A stretch of 64,000 nt of DNA from Euglena gracilis (taxonomy: Eukaryota; Euglenida; Euglenophyceae; Euglenales): contig CP154956.1 in assembly GCA_039621445.1 (NCBI GenBank), positions 72,538,914 to 72,602,913 of the forward strand, read 5' to 3'. Shown here piece after piece: positions 52,899 through 64,000 of the stretch (position 1 is the stretch's first letter; every line of letters begins with the position of its first letter). The position numbers and the translations under genes are program-made. The notes below the pieces were generated by a model. That model was given only the letters and a program-made list of their open reading frames with translations. It was not told the DNA's origin and made no database searches.

Positions 52899-53330
52899 TG
52901 TACGTCCCCTGACTCTATTCCCACTGCCTGTCGGCCTACTTACACCCTCCCGTGGGAACAGAACCAGGAGAGTAACAAAAAAGAAAGTCTTTCACTTAAC
53001 TATTAGTTTTTATTGCCTTTGGGCTTATGCAGAGCACAAGGCAGGTGGAGGAGCCCTATGGGCTACGGAAATCGATGCCAAGTTCTTGGCTGTCCTTTTA
53101 GGACTTCAAATCAGAAAAATCCAACTTGAAACTCAAGTCTTGAATCAAAGACCAGAATGGAATAAAATAATACCACCTGTGAAAAGAGAAGGCAGATCCG
53201 AGATAGGATAGGCCATTCCTAATTCTGCAATTTGTATTGCAGAACCTGGAATGATACTATCTGGCATGCCACTGTACATTCTGCAGATTGCTGCTATGCA
53301 CAGTGCCATGTTCATGCTGCCTGGTACACA
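52899..53330 (-). repeat. 5' LTR of the gag-only element
   Basis: Identical partner of 44,720-45,151, upstream of gag on the minus strand; promoter and polyadenylation signals would lie here. Confidence 0.93.
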
Positions 53331-55080
53331 GTCAAAGACATTGACGTAAGATCGGCCATCCAGATCTGTCCACATGACGAACTTCTGGCAGGGTTGGTCA
53401 GAACAGCCGGTCCAGGACAACCTCATTCGAATGAGATTATCCCGCCAACACATGATATTCGGTGCTGTAGAAAAAAAGTTTGCAGTGGTCGTACATACGA
53501 TCCTGCACCACGTCGTGCACCGTATCCGTTGTCGACGGATGTTGTTTCCTGCCTGCTTAAAATTCTTGAGATCATTTTCGATCTACACTGAAATATCCTC
53601 AAGGTAATCGATGACGAGGTTCATGTCGGTATCCTTGACCGGACGAGAGGGTTCGGCAGGTTTCCCGCCTTTCCCCTCTGTCAGTCCTTTTTCCCCGTTG
53701 CCTTGACAGAGTTAGGAAGATTTTCGGGCACTTCCTGGGAGGGGCTTTTCCACCTTTTGTCTTGGCCTTTTCATATACCTTTACCCTTGCCTTCACCTTT
53801 ACCCTTGCCCTTCGTGTTGGACCGCAATTCGGCTGTCTCCCAGTAATCTCAGTATTGTGAGTCTTCTGGAGTGAAAACAGGGCAAGCAATGGACTACGTA
53901 CTGGGTGTTCGAGCAAATTCTTGCTCCAGGTCCATTCCTTGTTTGGAGTACGACGGCGCGACTGGGGGTGGTTTCTTGACGTGCCAGCCCTGCCGTCACA
54001 ATGGCGCCGGCAACGTTTCCTCGTCAGCGTCGATGCGCATCGCCGCGGGCAGATTTTCCGACCTCGACGAGGGGCGTTGTGTCTGGGGCGTCAGGTTTTC
54101 CAGACGGCGGTCACGTTTGCCACCGGCAGAGGTGGCCGTTCGAGTTGGTGGCGCTTCTGCCACAGCAACCGTTCCCTGTCGACCAGGTTGACGAGGGCCT
54201 TGTGTTCCCTGAAGCGTTGTCAGGGAAACATCGTATACTCGTCTTTCTTCCACGGTCATTTCCGTACCATCTCCCCGGATGGGGTATTCCGGTCCGGCAG
54301 ACGGTGTTCCCTGACGTGCGACTTGTCGTTGGATTGCCACAGAATATTCATACTGTTGGTGTTCCTCCACCGTGTCGAACGGTCGACTAGTCTAAGGATT
54401 GGCAGGTTCATCCCGCTTCTGGGGGGCGTCTGAAGGACCCCCCCCCTGTGGGCTTGACGTAATTGTCGATCTTCTTGTTGATATTTCTGGCCCCAATGGC
54501 CTTAATGATAACTTGAAATGCCTTTGCTCCAGAGACTTTTGGTGCTGTAGATGCCTTCATGACCGGTTGTGCCGTCATGGCCTTTATGGCCTTCATGGCG
54601 TGTGTCGTTTCGGCTGTCATAGCCCTGCTTGAAACCAACGCTCTGTGTATGTTTGAATGCATTGTCTGGAATATGGGCCCCCCTGGCCCTGGTTCCAATG
54701 GCCGCAGTGGCCTGTGGGCGGTTGCCTCTGCCCCTTGCGGAGATTTCTGACCACTGTCTGCCAGTGTACGCGGCCGTCACTTTGGGGGGTCTGGGTGTTG
54801 GAAATCTCTTTCGGGGAAATTTATTCTGGGAAAGGGGCAGCAACAGTTCGCAAAGGTCGGTCCACGTCGTCAGGTTGTCAAGCTTCTTCGTCTGCTCCCA
54901 GTTGAAGGTCTCCAGGGCTGTGATTATTTGAAATTGCATCTCTCATTGAATCCTTTCAAAAAAACTCAACAAGTTTTGCTACTTGATGCTGCACGGGTGT
55001 GCCTTTCAGGATAGTACAATTGAACTGATTCACTTCTTCTTTTTCTACCAATTGATGTGGTATGTGATGCTCCTTTCTTC
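53331..55080 (-). other. Degenerate repeat region with gag-like minus frames
   Basis: Frames at 53,996-54,370 (charged, Thr/Arg-rich) and 54,408-54,939 (Gly/His/Lys-rich, GHKGHDGTTGHEG) could be remains of a retroelement nucleocapsid. No intact gene. Confidence 0.35.
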
Positions 55081-58000
55081 TGGGCGTCGAAGCACAAATT
55101 AGGATTCATCTAACTCCGGCGAAAAAAGGCACTAAGCGGGACCTCCTAACCCAGCCCACCAAAGCAATCACAACAAACCGGCGGCGTGCAAGGCATGGCC
55201 TCACAACGAAAAAGTGCGGAGCAGGAGGTGTCTGCACTCCTCTCCCCCCCATGCCACCTCCCTTCTTCGGTTTCGGTGAGGCATAGCCTCACAATCGTAC
55301 TTCCTTGAGGCAAGCTGACCAGGGAGGGAGGGACACCGATGGCGAAGCACAAACTCCTTGTGAGGCCATGACTTGCTCCCTGGCGGTTTGCTGTGACTGT
55401 TTTTGGTGCACTGGGTTAGGAATCTGCGCTTAGTGCCGCCTCGTCGGAGTTGGCTGCATTGTCTCCGTCGTGGAGACCCTGGTGCTGTTTCTTTGCCGGG
55501 GTTCCCCAACCCACCTTCCCCTCCTGGGCCCCCATCTTCTGATCGAGGGCGTTTGAAGACAAATTTTCTAGTATGGTGGAGGGGCTGGTCTCACAATGTC
55601 TTTGTGCTTCGCCATCGGCGTCCCTTCCTCCCTGGTCGGCTTTCTTCGAGGGAGTACGACACACCTCGGGCTCCGCACTTTGCCAGTGTGAGGCCAGATT
55701 GTGCACTAAAAAAGGGGGGGCCAGGACATTCTCCAAAGCACCTTGGGCCCAAGTCTTTGATAGTGGGCTGTGAAAGCCTCCAACCCCTTCCACTGACCAA
55801 TTTCACAAATTTCTTGGGCAGAAAGGCCAAAGTTTTTGAGTAAACCAACCCCTGCCCCTCTGGTGGAGAGGGTACCCACACCTTGGCGGACACCCCATGC
55901 TTTGCCAAAAAGTGTTTGGTTACAGAAGCATTTGTATCTGCGTTAATAGCTTTATAGGAGGGTTTAAGTGAAATGAGAAGGTGGCCCCCAGGTTTCACAA
56001 AGAAACGTGTTACTGCCACACAAGACATAATCAAATGAAAAGGACTCATTTGGGGCGACCAGGGAATAGAGACAACTCTCTCCCACCTGTGAATTTTTTG
56101 ACCTTTATGTTTTATTTTGATGTAGTGTGCCCCCTCCCCCCAAAAGCTGGTGGTTCTTTGGACCTGTGCCAAATCAGACGATCTATATAGACAGAGGATA
56201 CGTGAACACAAAAGGAGTTGTGTACGCAATGTACACATATCAGAGGGCAGGAGGGACTGTGCCAGCCCCAGGAGAATTTGGAGGCGATTCCAGAATGTAC
56301 CATATTTCTTCAAATTCTGGTTGCAAAACCTTTTATAAGGTGTTATCATGGCGTGGAACCTTAGGCCACCAAAGCCAGGGATCACAAGCATAGCACTGTA
56401 TGCATTTCGTGCTTGGGCCTTTAAAATTGGGACAGTTGAATTAAAGTGTCACCCACTTGATCAGTGGTGGCTTCAGGGAGGGGTACCCCCATTTTGTCCA
56501 AAAACACCCATAAAAGTGTGAAAGCGCTTTGACAACGCTTTGAACTGGTGTTTCTTCCCAGGATATCATTAATGGTGGTATTTTGAATTTGTTTGTCCTC
56601 CAGAAGTTGCCTGAGAACATCATTCAAGGCAGGGGCCACCTGGGGGGGTTGATTTTTTCCCCCCTGCAATTGGTGAACATACCCCAGTAGGGGGTGATTT
56701 TCAGGCAGGGGGTCCCTGGAACACTCATTTTTATTAATTGGCGCCACCATGTGCTTTAATTCCAGCAGGGGTGACCATCAAAAATTTGGCCTGTGGAAAC
56801 ACTTTTAATCTGGGGATAAATTTTTGGATCACAGACCAGGGGAGGTTTACATAAAGATCCCCCATGTTGTCCAGTGGATATTGTAATGCTTTTACTGCTG
56901 TGGCCCCCCAGTGGGGCACCTGGCCACAAATTGTGCCAGTTTTTTGTTGCCTAGTGAGGTAAAAAGGTCTGTTTTCAGGGATATATAGTTTTTGAACTGG
57001 TGCCTGAGCCGTTGAAAAAGATGGGGGTCCAGGGAATAATCCCCCCTGTCCATTTCCCACCTGCTTATGGGGTCTGCCAGGGCTTTCTTTTGAAGGGACG
57101 CACTTTATTTGCTGGTTTATGTTGTGCTCCATGCAGCATTTGAAAAAGCGTGCTAGCATGTAATTGAAGGGGTCTTTTCCGCCCCCCCCCCCTTGTTAAG
57201 TAATAGTAAATTACTTGATTGTCCACTGACAGGGACACAGTTTCTCCTGGTTGGCTGAGGCATTGTGCTCTGCTTATTGCTGCACTTAATTTTTTGACAT
57301 TTATGTGCAAAGTGGAGCTTTCTCTCGGCATTTCCCGCACAATTTTGCCTGTTTGAATGTCCAGCCCCCCCCAGGCATGGGTGCTGCTGTCTGAGTGCAA
57401 CTCCAAGGTTGCACTTTGGGGGAAGGGTCTGCCCCCCCCCAGGTTTCCAGCAGAGTTTTTACTTCTCTTAATTGTGCCTTTGATTTTTGGGAAATGGGGT
57501 GTTCTGAGTCCCAGGGGGCTGTGTAATTTCCTGCCAAAAAATGCCCAGGGCATCCGCAAAGGTCCTTAGAAAGGGCAGGGCCATTGGGTTGCATCTATTT
57601 TGGTCCAAAATGGCAGCCAACTGCTTTTTTGAGATGCACTATTTTTTTCACCTTTTTTTCGAGCTCCGTTTTTAGTGTTTTTTATTTCCTGGGGCAGCAC
57701 CTGTATTTTCCCTCTTGGAATCCAAGATAGTTGAAATCCAAGATAATTTACAATTTGGGTATGCTGCAGCGTGGACTTTTACATTGATTTTGAATCCAGT
57801 TTTGAAAAAAGCCCTGACCACTGTGTTCAGGTGATTTTGTAAAATGTTTTGTGTTCGGGCCACCAGTAAAACGTCGTCCAGGTAAATAAATACTTGAAAG
57901 CCCCTTTTACTTCACAGCTTTTCGAATTCTTCATTACTGACAAAAAAATTTGGGGCATTACATTCAGGCCAAAACAGCGTGCCTGAAATTCACAGGTGTG

Positions 58001-58384
58001 CCACCCACCTGATGCCTTAGAAAATGCCTTTGGGCCTGGATCACTGGGATGTGAAAGTAAGCATCCTTTAGGTCCATTTTTGTTGCCCAGTGGCCTTTCT
58101 TCCAAAACCGGAAATAAGTGCTGGATGTGGTGGGGATTAGACATCCGTACAGGAAACACTGTGCAGGAATTTTGGTGGGAAAAGTCCACGCTACGGATTG
58201 GCAAATGCAAAAACACAATTGAATGCCAAACAAAGAACACAGCCCTGAGCACAGAAAATGTACAATTGGGGGGGGCTACAGCTGGGGGGTTATTTGGATT
58301 AATGAATGTTAATGAACTGCGCCATCCCAGGCGCCTACCAAGGAGGTGCGCATGCTTGCGCAAAGCCCGGTGGGGCTTGCGCAT
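55080..58384 (-). mobile_element. DIRS-like retrotransposon, copy C, old
   Basis: Same domain order as A and B but on the minus strand and of a different subfamily (about half of the residues differ by eye). Its 3' end carries TTTGTGCTTCGCCATCGGCG and the inverted arms near 55,340 and 55,610, like the ends of A and B. Confidence 0.8.
55600..58384 (-). pseudogene. DIRS pol of copy C, heavily broken
   Basis: Reverse transcriptase: MDLKDAYFHIPV near 58,070 and YLDD near 57,880 in different frames. RNase H: LELHSDSSTHAWGG near 57,390. Methyltransferase-like: YVNLPWSVIQKF near 56,850, where the family has NPPW. Recombinase: first Arg box LYRSSDLAQVQRT near 56,165; the H-x-x-R box reads Leu-Ser-Thr-Arg near 55,855, so the catalytic His is lost. 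At least five frame changes. Confidence 0.8.
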
Positions 58385-59216
58385 CCCCTTGGGAGTTGCC
58401 TGTTGGCCCCCTCAACCTACCCCCTCCTTTACCTTCCTTTGGCTTGGTCAAAATGGACTGTGGGGCACCTTAGGGGCCAGTGGGGCCTCAAAAGGCCCTT
58501 GGGGGCCTTGGAGCCCCCTCGCGGCCCTTCGTGTCCCCTTTGGGCCCCCTTGGGACCCGCCTTTGCGGCGGGCACACTCGAACCGCGCACACTCCCTTCC
58601 TCCAAAAAATTGCCGTGCAATTTAAAATTGGACTCCTTTGCCGGTCCGAGGTTCCGCCCCCACCCCTTTTGCTATACCGCCTCCGAAAAATTCTTTTTTT
58701 TGTGTGGAAACACACGAAGCGGTGATGCCACGTGCCGTGTGTGGCGCGTGCTATCGGGGATGGGGGGTACACAGAGAAAGGGGTAGGCGCTTCTGGGCCT
58801 GCTGCCCGGGGAGGCGCCCCTTTGGAGCCCGTGGGCCCCCTCTTGGCCCATGGGGGGGAACGGACTGCCCCCCCCCAAAATAACGTATCGTGTGCCTGAT
58901 GAATCCTTGGGCCCCAACCCTGGAGGTGCCGCTCCCCCTTGCCCGGTACCCCGGGGCCAAAGGACCCCGGGGGATTGGCAGGGGTGCGTGCCGGGCGAGG
59001 GGGCGCCGGGGAGGCGCCTTGGGCGGGGCCCATTCCTTTGTGGAGGGGGTTGCCCCCCCCCGGCATTGTGGGCCGAGCCGTCTTGGCCGGGGCCCGTACT
59101 CTTGAGAGGGCGGGATGCCCCCCCACCCCCCGCTCTCTCCGGTGTGGACGGGAGTCGGCGCTTCCCCCCCCCCCCCCCGGCGTCGTTAACATCAAAATTT
59201 GGCCACTGGGGGGTAA
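58385..59216. other. GC-rich stretch without a supported gene
   Basis: G/C runs and GGCCCC motifs keep several frames open on both strands; composition explains them. Confidence 0.5.
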
Positions 59217-59545
59217 TTTTCAAAAATTGGTGAAAAATCGGCAGGCCCCCACTCCCCCGGCATGAGGGCCGAGGAGGGGTGTTCGGTCAAAAATTGGCAG
59301 GCGTCCCAACCCCCCCCTTCGGCACGGTGGGCCGATGAGGGGGGTAGCCAACCGTCAAAAATTGGGAGAATTGGCAGCCCCCCCCACCCACTCACTCGGC
59401 ACGGTGGGCCGAAGAGGGGTGTGGCCAGCCATCGAAATTGATCAAAATGGGCAGGCGCCTCCCCCCCCCTCCCTCGGTACGGTGGGCCGAAGAGGGGTGC
59501 GGCCAACTATCAAAAACTGGTTAAAATGGTAGGTGCCCACCCCGG
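59217..59545 (+). repeat. Tandem repeat, about 80-95-bp unit
   Basis: Four units with CAAAAATTGG, a C run, and GGCACGGTGGGCCGAAGAGG at their 3' ends. Confidence 0.85.
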
Positions 59546-59601
59546 GCCACTGTGGCCCGGACCCGTTCCAACGAATAATGTATGGGTATAAATGCAATAC
59601 C

Positions 59602-60958
59602 TTATCTGGAACAACTGAAATGAAGGTTTGGGGTGGGCGCTCGAGGCACCCGTTTGGCCTCCGTGGCCCTGTTCCTCATCATCAGCCTCTCCAGCGCCCG
59701 CCAGCTGTGGAGCTTGATGACGAAGGAGTCCCGGTGTGCCCTGACTGTCACTGGCTCTCCCTCACCCACAGCCTCCTGGGTGAGTTGCGTTGCCTTTTCC
59801 AATGTCAACCCTGGGATGTGCCACAGCCGCACTGTGGGCGCATCCTTATTTTTTTCATGTCTGTTCCCTGATTATGGCCCTTATCATGGAATCTGGAAGC
59901 TGCTACAGAACCAGGGCGCGTGCTTCCTCCTCCCAGGGGTTTTACATCCGGCAGAAAATTAATTTAAACTGGCTTTCATATTCACGCCACGCTGGGTGGG
60001 TTAACTTTCCTGTGCTGACTGGTCTGAGGTGCCTGAGCTGCTCAGGCAGCGAGGCCTGGATGTCACCGCCGTATTTCTGGGCCAGCCAGTTCCAGAAATC
60101 TTTGAACCTGACCCGTTCCCCCATCTCCTGTCGCCGCTGGAGTTCCAGCCGGCTGCTGTAGTCCAGGCAGCTGGTCAGAACAAGCATTTTAAATTCCTCC
60201 CGCACTGGCTGTCCCATGGAAACCTGCTGCATGTAGAGCTGAAATTTGACTGAAAAATAATGAAAATCTCCTTTCAGCTCCGGTTTTACAAGGTCTTCGG
60301 TGAGGAGTGTCGCCAGCGGCCCCAAAAACGTGCTGGCTGCTGGGCTGGGGGCTGCTGGCGTCACGGGGACCGGAGCTGCCTGGACCACCTGGACCCAGGC
60401 TCCCGTGTCCTGGGACCCAAAGGCCTGAGGGGAAGCGCTGCGCGATGCTGCAACAGCCTCAGGGGCCCAAGCGAAAGGGTCCATCGCCCCCGTGAACTCC
60501 CCTCCTGCGGGGAACCCACGGGGCTGAGGGGCCACTGGTGCTCGGCTTATTTCACCCCAGGTTGATCCCTGCCCTGGCTCTGTAGATCTGCTGTGCTTGC
60601 TGCCTGTTCTTTCGCTGTGCTGGACTGTCTCTTCGTTCGTGAATTTTACTGAGACTGTTGCTCCTGCTCCTGGGCTCCAAACATTGCCAAAAATTAAAAA
60701 AATCGTGAGCTTTAATCTGGCGTTCTGCTTCCCCCCAATCCACCCCCTGTAACCCGAACGTGCCAGGTGTCTGGGCAGCTGGGGTTCCTCCAGCGGCGAG
60801 GACCTGGACCAGCCTGCCCCCCGCAGCCATGGGACCCTGGGGCTGGCTGCCCCCCCGCAGCCGTGGGGCCCTGGGGCAGGCTGCCTCCCGCAGCCATGGG
60901 GCCCTGGGGCTGACTGCCCCTTGGTGCCGAAGGACCCCGCTGGCTGGGGGTCCTGCAT
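59602..60958 (-). pseudogene. Retrotransposon gag, broken
   Basis: From ATG 60,958 the frame encodes 33-bp repeats (GPHGCGG, PAPGPHGC), then a gag capsid-like domain: LKGDFHYFSVKFQLYMQQVS, FKDFWNWLAQKYGGD, LRHLRPVSTGKLTHPAWREY. A stop follows at about 59,942, after which NPWEEEARALVL and IRAIIRE continue in frame with two more stops, and a further piece lies at 59,602-59,832. This is a different gag family from the 49-52 kb ORF. Confidence 0.7.
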
Positions 60959-61596
60959 CCCCCCCTGTGACGACCTTTTGAGGTCGACCGCCGGGCGGCG
61001 GAGTTTTTCCCTTTTAGAAGGCCTTTTGAGGGCGGTTTTGCTCTAATTTTAAGGCTTTCTAAACATTTCCATTAAAATTCCCTCTCCTAGGGCGCCCGTG
61101 GTTTGGTTGTGCAAGGAGAGAGAGATTGAGTGATGCTAGGTATTCCCAAAGGGTGATTTTGGGTTTATTTAGCACAATTTTAAGCTTTTTACGCATTTTT
61201 CCTTTGGTTTTAAGGGAAAATGTTGGATTTGGTGAAAGCGCTTGCAAGCGCTTGGAACAGAATTTTAAGAGAGTGGCGCCTGAGTTCCTGGAGTTTTGGC
61301 AGGGGTTTGCAAAGCTCAATAATGATGGAATTCAGCATAATTTATCAAAATCAAGGGGGGAAATCTTGATTTTGACCTGGGTTGGTTGATTTTGATGCAA
61401 TGGGCAAGGATTTGGGATTTGAGAGCGCTTAGGAATCAGCGCACTCAATCCTAAATTTAACTGCCCATCAAGGGCATCAAAATCATTTTCTTTTCACAGG
61501 GTTTTCCTCTTCACTTGTTTCACCATTGCATTTGTTGTGTCAATTACAACCAATTACATTCAATCATTGAACTTGGATTTACAATTGGAATTGCAA
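60959..61596. other. Spacer between divergent gag-like frames
   Basis: No gene. It could contain an LTR or leader for the ORF at 61,597, but no second copy is in the window to show it. Confidence 0.35.
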
Positions 61597-64000
61597 ATGG
61601 AAGGACAACAAATCAATCAAGAAAGCTCAATTGAAGAAGGTGAGGTTTGTCTTCCCCCCACCTCATCTGTGGGAAAAGGGGCAGGGGGGTGGGACTCCTC
61701 AACTCAGGCAACCACAGGCCATTTTTCACCCCAAAACCCCCTTTTTGGCCCAGAAACTGTGAGAAATGACACCCAGGGGGGGGTGTTGGCTCTCACTGGT
61801 TCAGCTGAGCAGGGAGGGGTTGAAACCCCAAAGGCACCCCCCTTGGAGATCCCAGTGACACCCCCCTCAGGGGTCGGGGAGGGTCCACTGGGAGGTTCCT
61901 CCTTGGAAATGATGGCCCAGTTTCGGCCACAGGGGGGGCCAGAATGGGAAAAAATTTCCGACGCAAGTCGGCTCGAGGAGCCAAAAAAAGATCCTACGCC
62001 GGAAACTGGCCCAGGGCGGGGGTTTCCGCTTCACCCCAGTGCTGCCGGGGGACATGGCGGCACGGGTGTGAAACATGGTAAGCAGAGGCTCCTCCTTCAG
62101 CCTTCTGTCGGAAATTTTGGGTTGGAAATCCCTGCTCAGAATGTTTTCTTTGATGATCAGCCAATGGCCCAATCTCAGATGGCAAATCTGACGATTGGAG
62201 TTTCGGGGAACAGGGAGTTGGGACCCGAAACCAGTTTGGCTGCACTCAGAACCCCCACAAATATGGGACAGATGTTGGAATTTCAGGGTGGGGATGGCCA
62301 GGTTGTCATTTCCAACCAACCGTGTTTTCCAGAGCCTTTTTCAGGGGTTTTGCCTTTGCAAAATATGGGGTGCGGTTTTATGCTGCCTGAGTTACAACCT
62401 CTCCCAGACTTTTCATGGGTGCAAAATTTAGGGAATCTGCCATCATTACCCGCTTTTGCATTGCCTTTGCCTCCAGCTCAACCAGTTTCTTCAACACCAG
62501 CCCAAGAGCCGGTGGCACTTTTGCAGTTTTCCCAACCATCCCAGGTAGATGGGCTGGCGAAGGAAACGGGAAGTGCCTCGGCAGGGCAGGGGGGTGATAA
62601 CCCCAGCCCAGTTTTCTTTGAAAAGCAAGCACAGGTCAATGTGCTGGGCTTAAACAACAATAATAACTGGGACAGCAGCGACAAACGGGTCAGAGCAGAA
62701 GTCGAGGGGGCAGAGGAAAACCCGAAGGATCAGCCCAGCTCTACTTCTGCTCGGCGACCCCGAACACCAGCTTCATCACCAGGCAGTGATGAAGTTCAGC
62801 AAAAACGGCTGCACCGTGAGGTTGATCACGGTCAGCCAGCAGCTGCTGCAGCCCCCCAGCCTCCTCATATTTTCATCGAGGGGGGTGAGGAGGAGGTCCA
62901 ACCCCCAGCCTATGAAAGTTCTGAAGCCACCCCCAGGGGGGGTTCACAAAATCAGGGATTTGAAGACCCCTGGGGGCAATTTTTACAAAGTAACAGAGAC
63001 CTCCAGTGGACAGTGCAGCACCTGACTTTTCGGGTTTTGGCTTTGGAAAAAGCCAACGAAGAGTGGGTTCTGCAGCAGCAGCAGCAGCAACAACCCCCTG
63101 CAGTCGACATCCACCTGATGGAGCACATGGCTGCACGAATCGAAGAAACGGCCAGGGCTGACTGCCTCCATATTTTTGAACTTTTTGAGAAAAAATGTGA
63201 GGCCCAGGTGCAAATTTCTGTGCAAAAAATTGACGCACAGGCACTTGAACTTTTTGTCGGGCAGGAAAAAAGTTTTGAGGAAAAACTGGCCCAGCAGTTT
63301 TCTTCGAGCCGTGATCAGTTTTTGGCCCTGAGGCAGGAATTTTTACGAATTTTGGACAGCCTGCCACAGGAAATTTTTAAACAAGTGCAAAATCAGGTGG
63401 CTGCTTTACCAATTAAGGATCTTGTGCTTGAGAATTTTCAGCGGTTTGCTGAGAATTTTAAAGCCGCCCAGCCAGCTCAGGGGGGGGAGGCAGAAACTCT
63501 CCAGGAGCTGGCCGTTGTCGCTGCCAAAATCGTTGAAGTTCAGGCTGACCTGGTATCGCTGCGTAGTACGGTACAGGGCCAGGCTCAGCAGCTCCAGCAG
63601 TTCGCTGATTATGTTCGCCAGCTGGGTGAGCAAAATTCAGCAATGAATACGGCCCTCCATGGTTTTGGTGGTGGTATTCAGAAACTGCACCAGAATATTT
63701 CAGATGAAGTAGGGAAACGACACTCAGAAATGCAAAAACTGTTGACGGATTGTCAGCAGAATTTTCAGAGTGTTCATCAGCAGATTTTTTCCCAGGAGAA
63801 AAAATTTGGTGGGCTGGTGGAGGAATTAAGGCAGGGACTTGCAAAAGTTGGGGGGAACACTTTCGAGTTGCAGAAAGTGTTGCAGGATTTACAAAAAAAT
63901 GGACCCGTACACCCAACTGCAGAACCGAGAGGAGTTTTGCAGAAAATTTCTGACATGTGGTGGCTGCGGCAGGGCAGCCAGCAGCCCCTACACCCAGTGG
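61597..64000 (+). CDS. Gag-like coiled-coil protein, open at window end
   Basis: From ATG 61,597 the frame stays open for 801 codons to the edge. The first 400 residues are Pro/Gln/Gly-rich low complexity. Then come an Arg/Ser-rich part, a CAG run coding for poly-Gln (about 63,074-63,095) and a long Gln/Leu/Glu heptad-like region (about residues 470-780), typical of the N-terminal part of large gags. The layout resembles the 49-52 kb gag (disordered, then coiled coil), and capsid and zinc-knuckle parts would lie beyond the window. It contains many GGGGGG codons yet has no frameshift. It could also be a host structural protein. Confidence 0.6.
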   Translation, partial: MEGQQINQESSIEEGEVCLPPTSSVGKGAGGWDSSTQATTGHFSPQNPLFGPETVRNDTQGGVLALTGSAEQGGVETPKAPPLEIPVTPPSGVGEGPLGGSSLEMMAQFRPQGGPEWEKISDASRLEEPKKDPTPETGPGRGFPLHPSAAGGHGGTGVKHGKQRLLLQPSVGNFGLEIPAQNVFFDDQPMAQSQMANLTIGVSGNRELGPETSLAALRTPTNMGQMLEFQGGDGQVVISNQPCFPEPFSGVLPLQNMGCGFMLPELQPLPDFSWVQNLGNLPSLPAFALPLPPAQPVSSTPAQEPVALLQFSQPSQVDGLAKETGSASAGQGGDNPSPVFFEKQAQVNVLGLNNNNNWDSSDKRVRAEVEGAEENPKDQPSSTSARRPRTPASSPGSDEVQQKRLHREVDHGQPAAAAAPQPPHIFIEGGEEEVQPPAYESSEATPRGGSQNQGFEDPWGQFLQSNRDLQWTVQHLTFRVLALEKANEEWVLQQQQQQQPPAVDIHLMEHMAARIEETARADCLHIFELFEKKCEAQVQISVQKIDAQALELFVGQEKSFEEKLAQQFSSSRDQFLALRQEFLRILDSLPQEIFKQVQNQVAALPIKDLVLENFQRFAENFKAAQPAQGGEAETLQELAVVAAKIVEVQADLVSLRSTVQGQAQQLQQFADYVRQLGEQNSAMNTALHGFGGGIQKLHQNISDEVGKRHSEMQKLLTDCQQNFQSVHQQIFSQEKKFGGLVEELRQGLAKVGGNTFELQKVLQDLQKNGPVHPTAEPRGVLQKISDMWWLRQGSQQPLHPV

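Larger units (their letters stand above)
44720..53330 (-). mobile_element. Gag-only LTR retrotransposon
   Basis: Two identical 432-bp LTRs start TG and end CA. On the minus strand, the primer binding site follows the 5' LTR (52,899-53,330), then the gag ORF, 4.2 kb of noncoding sequence and a polypurine tract before the 3' LTR (44,720-45,151). There is no protease, RT, RNase H or integrase on either strand, so movement would need enzymes from another element. No target duplication: TTCAG on the left versus GTCAA on the right. Confidence 0.9.

Noticed and set aside
58488-59265. Frames of 180-235 codons in GC-rich DNA
   Set aside because: Open on both strands because of G/C runs; no domain and no codon signal.

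Overview
The window reads as nuclear DNA of a eukaryotic alga, most likely a euglenid or a close relative. Four observations point there. (1) A complete petD gene (cytochrome b6f subunit IV, plastid-encoded in most algae) is split by five GT-AG introns of 44-49 bp and has a long N-terminal extension with a hydrophobic stretch. (2) Three other reading frames share petD's layout: a pyrimidine tract and AG acceptor sit 4-10 nt upstream of the ATG, as expected for spliced-leader trans-splicing. (3) A 128-bp hairpin with CAG/CTG ends interrupts a reading frame and resembles euglenid nonconventional introns. (4) Dispersed palindromes, many capped by TTCG/CGAA loops, and long G or C runs are very abundant. 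The assignment is inference; no rRNA or other marker is present.

Layout. 1-3.3 kb: the 3' part of a DIRS-like tyrosine-recombinase retrotransposon (copy A). 3.3-5.3 kb: repeats. 5.37-6.44 kb (minus): petD. 7.0-8.4 kb: palindromic repeats around a fragment of a tyrosine-recombinase-like protein. 9.3-10.9 kb (plus): an unidentified membrane-protein gene; its second intron carries a 930-bp inverted-repeat transposon with a 9-bp target duplication, and that transposon contains the hairpin element. 11.2-13.25 kb and 20.8-22.1 kb: two copies of a TIR element (called X here) coding for a recombinase-N-like domain and a PHD-type zinc finger. 13.59-14.65 kb (minus): an intact five-exon PHD-finger gene. 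14.7-32 kb: mostly inverted-repeat, tandem and G/C-rich repeats, plus a tRNA-like sequence near 27.9 kb.

33-37.2 kb: DIRS copy B, degenerate. 37.26-40.38 kb: a block with inverted ends around a GC-rich minisatellite, flanked by a polypurine tract on one side and a primer-binding-site-like sequence on the other. 44.72-53.33 kb (minus): an LTR retrotransposon with two identical 432-bp LTRs (TG...CA), an initiator-tRNA-Met primer binding site, a polypurine tract and one 1,085-1,098-codon gag ORF with two zinc knuckles, but no pol. 55.1-58.4 kb (minus): DIRS copy C, degenerate. 59.6-60.96 kb (minus): a gag pseudogene. 61.6 kb to the window end (plus): a gag-like coiled-coil ORF still open at the edge.

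Only three genes look like host genes (petD, the membrane protein, the PHD gene), and the last could belong to a mobile element. The rest is layered mobile DNA with nested insertions, several of which can be dated relative to each other from duplicated target sites.
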